Positions 1 to 5,981 of a stretch of DNA of 21,197 nucleotides are shown here, one piece after another; position 1 is the first letter of the stretch, and the number at the start of each line of letters is the position of its first letter. Origin of the DNA: a virus; the IMG/VR virus record IMGVR_UViG_3300021956_000091, positions 1 to 21,197 of that record, one strand, 5' to 3'. The notes beneath the pieces were generated by a model, which was not told where the DNA came from, searched no databases, and was given only the letters and a program-made list of their open reading frames with translations. The translations under genes and the position numbers were made by a program.

Positions 1-1847
1 ACCGCGTCAACCCCAATCTCGTGCTGGTAAACCTCAATTCGGTTCGGCGGCAAAGAAAATGTCAGGACAGACGAGGCTGAACCGGTGGCGCTTGCCGACA
101 TCTCAATGGCCTGAACGTATAGCGCCGAAACAGGAATCTGAAACCCGCTGCCAGTTCCGCCGAGATTCGTATTGCTTGCGCTCAGTATGTCGCCAACCTG
201 ATAACCTTCACCCCTCGACGTTATTGACACCGCCGAAACAGCGCCGCCGGATACGGTGATCGATGCCTTTGCGCCGGCACCAGACCCACCAGTCAGCGGG
301 ACGTTAGTGTAGACCGCGTTCACGTAACCAGATCCACCAGTGATCGAGCCGAGCGTCTTTATGTTGCTCGATGTAATCGCCACAACCTTGGTGCCGGTCG
401 GTATATTCGCACCTGAAATAATCTGACGAATCGCAACTTCGGTGCTGTAGGTGTCCGAATACAAAAATTTACTTCCTGAAACGGTCGTAAACGTCTTGCT
501 GAAAATGAATTCTTCGGTACTGACGCCCCAGTCCGCCTCGACCGGATAGTGGAAAACCTGTGAAAAATATCCGGCCGAACGACGTGCGCCGAGCGCCTGA
601 CCGGCGTCATACCAGACCCCCTCACGCACGTTGTAAATGATGGCGTCCGTGCATTCAGTCGCATTGCCGCGTGGGTAAAACCACCAAATCTCACCAAACC
701 GCGGCACCTTCGTCACCCAAACCTTTTGACGCTGAGAATAATTCAGGTTGTCAAAAAAATAATTCTGGTTGAACGTGTTCGGGATCTCTTTCACCGTGCC
801 GTTGTAGAGCAGGAATCGGTCAACGCCACACCAGTAATAGACGCCGTCATACTCAATTGCGGACTGGCTCGACAGGATCGAAGACTGGCCCGAAATCGTG
901 TCATAACGCCAATACTGAGCCGGCGTTCCAACCCCACCGATGAACGACACCCGAATCAGGCTGTCAAGGCTCCAAAACAGCCCTGAGGGCGCGTTTGAGC
1001 CGCCCCTGACGGGTAACCCCTGCACAATCTTGCTGGTGGCCACATTCGTCGCGTTAGCGTCTGCAGACACCCAATCCTGCGCGTTTCCGGCCGAACAATT
1101 CTGGATCAGGCCGGCGTTGCCGTAAACGAACACATACGGGTTCAGCGCAACAACTCCGCCGGACACCGAGATGTTGTTGTTGAAAGTCGCCGTGATTGTG
1201 GCAGACGCGGTTGCGTTCGCGGACATCGTAACCGTCGTGGTGACAACGGAAACCACCGTGGTGCCGGAGGGAATGCCGGCCCCGGTAATCGTTTGGCCAG
1301 CGCCGATCAAAGGGTTTGCGGCAGCAAGCGTGATGGTGTTGCTCGTGTTGGTGGTCGTAACCGAATCGGTAAAGACTCCGATTTGAGACATCGATGCGCC
1401 AAGGATGCTGCCGATCAGCACCGGCGTGTTGGCGTCGCTTGCAATTGCCTGAAGGTTCTGCCCCGGGTGCGCGAGCAGGTTCTGCACCCCACCACCGCCG
1501 ACGTCATAAAAACCGTCGAACTGCCACAAATTCAGATTTGAGGCGGTGAAGTTACTGAGCGAAAAATCCGCAATCCCCGCGCCGACACCGTTCTGGTCGA
1601 TCGTCAACGATTGCAGGCCGTCGTTGTATCCGCTGAATATGGTTGTGAATGAATTTTGTGCATTCACCCATATGCCGCGACTCGGGCCTGAAAGCTGATC
1701 CGAAATAACTCGGTATCCGCCGACTTTTCTCGGCCGGCCGCGCTGAAATCTGACCCAACGCCCATCGTTGTAGAACTGCTTGTCAAAAAGCGTTCCGTCC
1801 CGCTGCACGCCGGCCTGAGTATCAAGCGAGAATACTTTCTGCGTCAT
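1..1847 (-). CDS. Tail hub / packaged-DNA stabilisation protein (P22 gp10-like), partial at left edge
   Basis: An uninterrupted minus-strand frame starts at ATG 1847 and stays open for 615 codons to the window edge; I translated it codon by codon and found no stop. The ATG overlaps the upstream stop as ATGA. Residues 1-130 and about 280-455 look like a P22 gp10 or T7 gp12-type hub or nozzle that closes the portal channel: see GLFWSLDSLIRVSF (about 289-302), WRYDTISGQSSILSS and RFGEIWWFYPRGNATECTDA (about 384-403). Two different repeat-like modules interrupt it: a G-x-x-IP-x-GT-x-VV element at about 185-222, and a second copy at about 478-600 that is itself split by a GGSGY...GYQVGDIL module (about 500-577). 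The family match is from memory of motifs; the reading frame is certain. The C-terminus lies outside the window. Confidence 0.75.
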   Translation of the reverse strand, partial: MTQKVFSLDTQAGVQRDGTLFDKQFYNDGRWVRFQRGRPRKVGGYRVISDQLSGPSRGIWVNAQNSFTTIFSGYNDGLQSLTIDQNGVGAGIADFSLSNFTASNLNLWQFDGFYDVGGGGVQNLLAHPGQNLQAIASDANTPVLIGSILGASMSQIGVFTDSVTTTNTSNTITLAAANPLIGAGQTITGAGIPSGTTVVSVVTTTVTMSANATASATITATFNNNISVSGGVVALNPYVFVYGNAGLIQNCSAGNAQDWVSADANATNVATSKIVQGLPVRGGSNAPSGLFWSLDSLIRVSFIGGVGTPAQYWRYDTISGQSSILSSQSAIEYDGVYYWCGVDRFLLYNGTVKEIPNTFNQNYFFDNLNYSQRQKVWVTKVPRFGEIWWFYPRGNATECTDAIIYNVREGVWYDAGQALGARRSAGYFSQVFHYPVEADWGVSTEEFIFSKTFTTVSGSKFLYSDTYSTEVAIRQIISGANIPTGTKVVAITSSNIKTLGSITGGSGYVNAVYTNVPLTGGSGAGAKASITVSGGAVSAVSITSRGEGYQVGDILSASNTNLGGTGSGFQIPVSALYVQAIEMSASATGSASSVLTFSLPPNRIEVYQHEIGVDA

Positions 1848-3088
1848 GAAAAGGTTCCGCCCAATATACCGCCGGTGAAGTTTCCAGTCCCGTAGATATT
1901 AAGCCCTGAAGCGGTCAGATCAAAAAGCTGGGTGCCGAGTATCGATATGCCAAACTCGCCTGAGCCGGGTCGGTAAATGCCGGTCGATGTCTCACTCGCA
2001 AAATTTAATGACGGAGCGCCCGCTGTGCCTGAAACCAGCGACAGGTTCACCGCGCCGGCGGCAATCGTTGATGCGTTCAACAGGTTCACCGAATCACACA
2101 AAAGAATCACCTGCTGCCCAGCCGGCACACTGGCCACGTCCCCACCGGCTCCGGTCGTGAACGTGATCTCGTATTCAGCACCGGTGCCGTCCGTCTGGTT
2201 CGTGATGTAATACACCTGAATCGTCTGCGGCAAAATAACGGTCACGTTGCCGGTCAGGGTTCCGGTGTATTTCTGCACAACGTTTGATGCCTCAGACGAG
2301 GTCAACGTATACGTGCCGTTTTGCACCGCTTTCGTCAATTGCGTGAAATTGAACTGCGTCGATCGGCCAAGTCCGACGGTGTAAAAAGCCGACCCGGAGC
2401 AACAAATCACGCAGGAATCAGCCGGCTGGAGTCCAATGCTGGCCGCAGAGTTAATCAACACTCCGCCGGCCGGCGAAACCGTCAGGGTGCCCGTGCCGTT
2501 GTTGCGGACAAGCATAAACCAGTCGTTGCCGAGGGTGACCGCCGACGTCAAAGTCAAAGTCCCAGATCCGCCAGTCCACACGTATGAGGCGGCGCGGTCA
2601 GAGCTTATGGCCGTATAGTTTGACGAGAACGAAGAAACCGCGTGCGCCGTGTTAAGCGTGCTTGAGATGGCCTTGAGGCCGAATCCAGCAAGAGTCGCCG
2701 CATCCACGCTCGACGTGCCAACGCCGAACGCGATCAACTCCCATGATCCGGCCGTCGTATCGTTTGCCGTGATATAGACGTAATTCGCTTTCGTGGTGTC
2801 AACCGTGCAAATTACGTTGCCATCATAATCGGCAAGAGTGAATGAATAATTGCCGACATTCCTGACCAACGCATCATTGCCGACCGTCGTTTGGTTCGCC
2901 GGAGGCATAAACAACGTCAGACCAGACGTCGATGGCGTCACGTCCATGATCCTCGCCGCTGCATTGTCAGTCGCGTTACCGTTAATCGGCCACGCAAGGG
3001 TTGTATCCTCGGAAAGGGCAATTGCCCGATATGAGACGTCCGTCGGCTGTATTACGTTCCCAGTAAAGGGCGAAACGAATCCGGTCAT
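1844..3088 (-). CDS. Fibre-like tail appendage protein, 414 aa
   Basis: The protein is beta-rich and rich in Thr, Ser, Gly and Ala, with no signal peptide or membrane segment. The N-terminus (SPFTGNVIQPTDVSYRAI, about 6-23) is the sort of conserved attachment segment seen in phage tail accessory proteins. The middle carries repeated motifs of the type AG(L/F)GLKAISSTLN and GNDWFMLVRNNGTGTLTVS. The C-terminus has NFASETSTGIYRPGSGEFG followed by a NIYGTGNFTGG...GGTFS tail that resembles the end of the 1122-aa fibre. It overlaps the adaptor stop by four bases (ATGA) and its own stop overlaps the tail-hub start in the same way, so the three genes are translationally coupled. A structural role at the tail tip or side fibre is inferred from composition and position; no enzymatic motif is visible. 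Confidence 0.7.
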   Translation of the reverse strand: MTGFVSPFTGNVIQPTDVSYRAIALSEDTTLAWPINGNATDNAAARIMDVTPSTSGLTLFMPPANQTTVGNDALVRNVGNYSFTLADYDGNVICTVDTTKANYVYITANDTTAGSWELIAFGVGTSSVDAATLAGFGLKAISSTLNTAHAVSSFSSNYTAISSDRAASYVWTGGSGTLTLTSAVTLGNDWFMLVRNNGTGTLTVSPAGGVLINSAASIGLQPADSCVICCSGSAFYTVGLGRSTQFNFTQLTKAVQNGTYTLTSSEASNVVQKYTGTLTGNVTVILPQTIQVYYITNQTDGTGAEYEITFTTGAGGDVASVPAGQQVILLCDSVNLLNASTIAAGAVNLSLVSGTAGAPSLNFASETSTGIYRPGSGEFGISILGTQLFDLTASGLNIYGTGNFTGGILGGTFS

Positions 3089-3720
3089 GAATCCCTCACT
3101 ATTGCTTGACGGTCACCGATCCGCGCAACATCTTCTGTCTTCAACACGTTCATGATCTGATCGTATTGAGCCTGCCACATCGGTAGACGCTCATCATTTT
3201 TCAAAAAGGGCATTGCCTGAAGCAATGACCCATAGAGTAAAGCCTGCGGAGCATATTGCGTGAACCAGTTGCTTTGATTCGCGGAATCCAAAGGCTGCAG
3301 GCGCTCGTAATACAGCACCTCGTAATTGTAATCAGCGTCCGGCGTCGGAGAGACAAGCCAGTGCGTGTAATCGTAATCGCAATAGAACATCGGCACGTCC
3401 GTTGACGACGGATCTGGCCAGTATTCACGAAGGTATTCGTATTTCCTCAACAACACCGGCTGGCGCTTGCCGTCCACAGTCACATTCATTGAGACCGTCT
3501 TCCTCCACCGCGCCGGCTTATCAAGCGTCGCATTTCCTTGAATCATGCTGCTCTCGGCCACAGTCAGATTGCCAAGTATTTTCAAATCCGCAGCAATAAC
3601 CTGTTCCGCCAGCATGATGAACTGCGGAATCTTCTCAATCGTCGCCTGATCAGTCCGTTCGAGATATGTCTCGATGTCATTGACCAAGCTGTCATACGTC
3701 ATTACGGCTGCGGTAGTCAT
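3085..3720 (-). CDS. Head-to-tail adaptor protein (SU10 adaptor-like), 211 aa
   Basis: This protein probably forms a ring under the portal that receives the tail hub. It begins with a helical segment (YDSLVNDIETYLERTD, then IPQFIMLAEQVIAADL). A beta section follows (RKYEYLREYWPDPSS, WLVSPTPDADYNYEVLYYERL), then a helical C-terminus with WFTQYAPQALLYGSLLQAMPFL. This layout is that of SU10-type adaptors in podoviruses. I chose the ATG at 3720, one base after the endolysin stop; a TTG at 3732 in the same frame would add only MGLE and overlap the endolysin. The gene is followed by an ATGA overlap with the fibre-like gene, and the probable hub comes next, as expected for a connector block. The family call is from motif memory. 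Confidence 0.72.
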   Translation of the reverse strand: MTTAAVMTYDSLVNDIETYLERTDQATIEKIPQFIMLAEQVIAADLKILGNLTVAESSMIQGNATLDKPARWRKTVSMNVTVDGKRQPVLLRKYEYLREYWPDPSSTDVPMFYCDYDYTHWLVSPTPDADYNYEVLYYERLQPLDSANQSNWFTQYAPQALLYGSLLQAMPFLKNDERLPMWQAQYDQIMNVLKTEDVARIGDRQAIVRDS

Positions 3721-3721
3721 T

Positions 3722-4237
3722 TCAAGCCCCAATCATCTTTTCTGCTGCGTCCTGCACATGGGCAACCCTGTTTAACCAGCCCTTACCGAATACCGGAAAA
3801 GTGGGCAGGGATTGATAGAACTTCTCTTTTGCCAGCGTGAAAAGCTCCAGCAATTCGTCAGGCTGATGCTCTTTCGCAGCAGCAATCGTCTTCGGCCCAA
3901 TAGCACCGTCTGCGGTCACTCCTAACGCGCTTTGCAGCGTTTTTGCAGCCCTGTTGACACCTGCGTTCACCGCGAAATCAAATACAACGTAATCAATGCC
4001 TATGGGCAAAGAATCGCATTTACAGGCATCCCAATAATTCGTTTTGTATAACGGGGCTACCATCTCAGGCGTCAACGAGCGCATCTCGGCCTCGTCTACC
4101 TTTCGTTTCACCCACGTTTCCCAATTCAGCTTTGTCACCCCAAGCATAGTCATCCCGCCCGGGTCACTCGGATGATTCGAGAAATTTCCTTCGCTCTTGA
4201 GAACCAGCGCCAGCGAGGATTTGAAATTACTTACCAT
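3722..4237 (-). CDS. Endolysin, GH108-type N-acetylmuramidase with peptidoglycan-binding C-terminus, 171 aa
   Basis: This is a lytic enzyme that cuts the glycan strand of peptidoglycan at the end of infection. The N-terminal half matches glycosyl hydrolase family 108: LVLKSEGNFSNHPSDPGG places the likely catalytic glutamate at residue 16 in the SEG motif, followed by MTMLGVT. FDFAVNAGVNRAAKTLQ lies at mid-protein. The C-terminal part (from about 95, ALGVTADGAIGPKTIAAA) looks like the accompanying peptidoglycan-binding domain. There is no signal peptide, so export would depend on one of the small membrane proteins encoded just upstream. The start overlaps the 55-aa membrane gene by 11 bases. 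The length is normal for the family. Confidence 0.9.
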   Translation of the reverse strand: MVSNFKSSLALVLKSEGNFSNHPSDPGGMTMLGVTKLNWETWVKRKVDEAEMRSLTPEMVAPLYKTNYWDACKCDSLPIGIDYVVFDFAVNAGVNRAAKTLQSALGVTADGAIGPKTIAAAKEHQPDELLELFTLAKEKFYQSLPTFPVFGKGWLNRVAHVQDAAEKMIGA

Positions 4238-4394
4238 TTTCCGGCCTTACAACGCCGCCGATACCCAAAGCAGCAGCAATGCCCTGCGCCAACAGTTGAT
4301 ACTGCGGCGGCACCATGGGGATTACAACCATCGCAATAACGCCCAATCCTGCCATCGTGCTTGCTTCACCGAAACGCGCTTTTAACCAGCCCAT
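4227..4394 (-). CDS. Small membrane protein, candidate holin, 55 aa
   Basis: This short ORF starts at ATG 4394 with a strong AAGGAG five bases upstream; the Shine-Dalgarno overlaps the stop region of the 73-aa gene. The protein begins MGWLKARFGEAS. It then has a hydrophobic stretch (about 14-29, AGLGVIAMVVIPMVP), a short turn (PPQYQ), a second hydrophobic stretch (about 34-50, LLAQGIAAALGIGGVV), and a short polar tail RPENGK. Two short membrane passes and an 11-base overlap with the endolysin gene make it a good holin candidate. Two other small membrane proteins in the same cassette compete for that role, so the assignment stays tentative. Confidence 0.7.
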   Translation of the reverse strand: MGWLKARFGEASTMAGLGVIAMVVIPMVPPQYQLLAQGIAAALGIGGVVRPENGK

Positions 4395-4403
4395 GATGTC
4401 TCC

Positions 4404-4625
4404 TTATTTATCAGCCTTATGATCTAACTTGTCGAAAATGCTTTTAAGCATTACCTTGATCTCGTCAATATCCCGACGATAATCGTCTTTGGCAACATAC
4501 TTTGCGGGTATTTCCTGCAACCGATCTTCGATGCGTGTGATGGATTTTGTCAGCGAATTGATGACCCAGCCGCCGAAGAAGCCAGCAATTGCAGTGAATA
4601 TATTTATTAGCGACTGGGCGTCCAT
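4404..4625 (-). CDS. Small one-TM coiled-coil lysis-cassette protein, 73 aa
   Basis: The N-terminus has one hydrophobic segment (about 6-24, LINIFTAIAGFFGGWVINSL). It is followed by a charged amphipathic helix (about 28-70) with heptad-like spacing (ITRIEDRLQEI, YRRDIDEIKVMLKSIFDKLDHK). This layout resembles XhlA/haemolysin-type or other holin-accessory proteins, and could also fit an inner-membrane spanin without a partner. The ATG follows the stop of the 50-aa gene directly (TAA then ATG, no gap). It lacks its own clear Shine-Dalgarno, so translation is probably coupled. Function is inferred from topology and neighbours only. Confidence 0.65.
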   Translation of the reverse strand: MDAQSLINIFTAIAGFFGGWVINSLTKSITRIEDRLQEIPAKYVAKDDYRRDIDEIKVMLKSIFDKLDHKADK

Positions 4626-4778
4626 TTACGCTGCCGCTTCTTCTTTGGGCGGCTCGACTTGCGGCTGCGCTTGGCTTTGAATCTTCACGATCAAAGGAAA
4701 GCAACCCGATTTCGAGGGCAAAGAACCCAAAACTTCAAGAATAAAATTTACTTCATTAACTTCTAATTCCAGCTTCAT
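4626..4778 (-). CDS. Small soluble protein of unknown function in the lysis cassette, 50 aa
   Basis: The frame starts at ATG 4778 and ends at TAA 4626. An AAGGAG sequence lies about eight bases upstream, inside the 3' end of the homing endonuclease gene. The protein starts MKLELEVNEVNFILEVLGSL (1-20), continues LPSKSGCFPLIVKIQSQA, and ends in a Pro/Glu/Ala tail (VEPPKEEAAA). No membrane segment is visible. I recall similar 50-70 aa proteins with an L-E-x-x-E-V-N-x-I-L-x-x-L-G pattern beside phage lysis genes, but no function is known to me. It shares four bases (ATGA) with the endonuclease stop. Confidence 0.7.
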   Translation of the reverse strand: MKLELEVNEVNFILEVLGSLPSKSGCFPLIVKIQSQAQPQVEPPKEEAAA

Positions 4779-5509
4779 TTTGTTGCTCCTTTTCTATGGT
4801 GTGGACGACCTTCTGCTATACGCTTTGCTTCTCTTGCCTTTGCTGCAATTGACATATTTTTACGCGCTTCAGGTGTTGCTTTTGAACCTAATCGAGCTAA
4901 ACGTATTTTTTCACGAGCTTCCGGAGAAACGTATCGCCCCATTTGAACAATAGATAAATGGCGCTTACGTTCTTCAGATATTTTAATCCCTTTGGTATAA
5001 GTATTTCCTATTAATGCTTTACTGATCTTTGCCCTTGCTTCGTCGGAATGTTTTTTACCCAACATTGGTGCAAACCCCGGGCGTCCTTTCTTTTTATTAA
5101 CTTCGTCTGATTGTTTTTTTCCAATATTTGCCTGACGGAGAATTTCCCTTGCTTCCGCTGATTCCATTCTTTTTGCAGTGCGAATTGATTGTTCTTTCTT
5201 ATATTGTTCAGTATGTTTATAACCAGTAGTTCCATCACCGCCATTGGTTAAGTTATAGCCAAATGGGGATTTTGTGCAGAAAGCATGAATTGCCAATGGT
5301 TCAAGATACTTTATGTAATCAAAGTCACCTATTACAAGAACTTTTTTTTCAAATGATTCAAATCCATGATGACGAATTGCACGATATAAATAAGTATCAG
5401 TTCCGGCTTTTGCGTGTGCTTTGTGATTGTTCCATCTTAATTTGGCATTTTTTGCAATACCAATATATTGTTTTCCAGACGGAGATGTTAAGCAATACAA
5501 CTCAGCCAT
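4775..5509 (-). CDS. GIY-YIG homing endonuclease with NUMOD3-type repeats, 244 aa
   Basis: This is a mobile selfish endonuclease. The N-terminal GIY-YIG nuclease domain spans about 1-93: LYCLTSPSGKQYIG carries the modified GIY and the YIG (15-17). Arg25 and His29 match the spacing of the catalytic Arg27/His31 pair of I-TevI. Glu70 is the likely metal-binding glutamate and GYNLTNGGDG closes the domain. The C-terminal DNA-binding half has four NUMOD3-like helical repeats (SDEARAKISKALIGN, SEERKRHLSIVQMG, SPEAREKIRLARLG, TPEARKNMSIAAKA). The gene is visibly AT-richer than its neighbours, which indicates recent arrival. It sits between the holin-like and 50-aa lysis genes with overlaps of only one and four bases. 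No intron is evident, so it looks like a free-standing endonuclease. Confidence 0.92.
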   Translation of the reverse strand: MAELYCLTSPSGKQYIGIAKNAKLRWNNHKAHAKAGTDTYLYRAIRHHGFESFEKKVLVIGDFDYIKYLEPLAIHAFCTKSPFGYNLTNGGDGTTGYKHTEQYKKEQSIRTAKRMESAEAREILRQANIGKKQSDEVNKKKGRPGFAPMLGKKHSDEARAKISKALIGNTYTKGIKISEERKRHLSIVQMGRYVSPEAREKIRLARLGSKATPEARKNMSIAAKAREAKRIAEGRPHHRKGATK

Positions 5510-5691
5510 TACTTATTCCCTATGGGTTGAGTTGTGAGTAGACGCAAAATAACGATGCCCACCGAGATCGCAATCCCGACAAACATCTGTGCCACCGGCG
5601 TCATCGGCAGCAAATTCAAGTAGCACTGCACCACAGACAATACCGCGATGATGATCGCATACCAGACGGTTTTAGACTTGAGCAGTTGCAT
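5509..5691 (-). CDS. Two-TM holin-like membrane protein, 60 aa
   Basis: The protein is short and very hydrophobic. Positively charged residues come first (MQLLKSKTVW), then TM1 at about 10-29 (VWYAIIIAVLSVVQCYLNLL), a short Pro-containing turn (PMTPVAQ), TM2 at about 34-52 (FVGIAISVGIVILRLL), and a polar end (TTQPIGNK). The size and hairpin topology fit a class II-type phage holin, which would open the membrane for the endolysin. The start overlaps the end of the 87-aa gene by 20 bases, and the stop overlaps the endonuclease ATG by one base (TAATG). Before insertion of the endonuclease this gene was probably followed directly by the 50-aa gene. Confidence 0.75.
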   Translation of the reverse strand: MQLLKSKTVWYAIIIAVLSVVQCYLNLLPMTPVAQMFVGIAISVGIVILRLLTTQPIGNK

Positions 5692-5935
5692 CTTCTACTT
5701 TCGGCAGCGATGCTTTGTATGCTGCGATCACTTCCGGCGTCCATGCCGCGTTGCAGATCGCCACAACCTTTTCCGGCACACCCGTCAGGTCTTGGTCGGG
5801 CGTCAGGCTGGTGCGGTGATAGGTCTTGGTCAGTTCTGCGCCATCTTCCATGATGCGGGTGACTTCGCGGAACAAAACGATGCCGTTTTCCGTTACTGTA
5901 ATTTGATCGACTGCGGTTTCTTTGGTGATTGCCAT
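5672..5935 (-). CDS. Small conserved-looking phage protein downstream of tail fibre, 87 aa
   Basis: The start at ATG 5935 is supported by an AGGAG six bases upstream. The protein opens with a beta-like section (ITVTENGIVLFREVTRIMEDG, about 12-32) and a strand ending LTKTYHRTSLTPDQDL. It closes with a helical section (VVAICNAAWTPEVIAAYKASL). There is no membrane segment, signal peptide or cysteine cluster. Small proteins with this V-x-x-x-G-x-I-x-V-R-E-x-x-x-I-x-x-D-G pattern are often found between tail fibre and holin genes in phages, in my memory, but their role is unknown. They may be fibre accessory or chaperone proteins, given the position; that is inference only. Confidence 0.65.
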   Translation of the reverse strand: MAITKETAVDQITVTENGIVLFREVTRIMEDGAELTKTYHRTSLTPDQDLTGVPEKVVAICNAAWTPEVIAAYKASLPKVEDATAQV

Positions 5936-5954
5936 TTGTTTCTCCTGTGGTCTG

Positions 5955-5975
5955 ACTACACTAATCCGGTGTAGT
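5955..5975 (-). other. Perfect 7-bp intergenic stem-loop after the 991-aa fibre
   Basis: The 46-nt gap between the fibre stop and the 87-aa gene contains ACTACAC and its exact complement GTGTAGT around a 7-nt loop. No T-tract follows on the minus strand, so it is not a standard intrinsic terminator. It lies just upstream of the AGGAG of the next gene and could affect mRNA decay or translation of that gene. Confidence 0.45.
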
Positions 5976-5981
5976 TAAGGG

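Noticed and set aside
359-697. 112-codon minus-strand frame near the left edge
   Set aside because: It is an alternate-frame shadow inside the tail-hub gene, which is open without stops for 615 codons in its own frame.
3721-3732. TTG start for the 211-aa adaptor
   Set aside because: It would overlap the endolysin; the ATG at 3720 directly after the endolysin stop is simpler.
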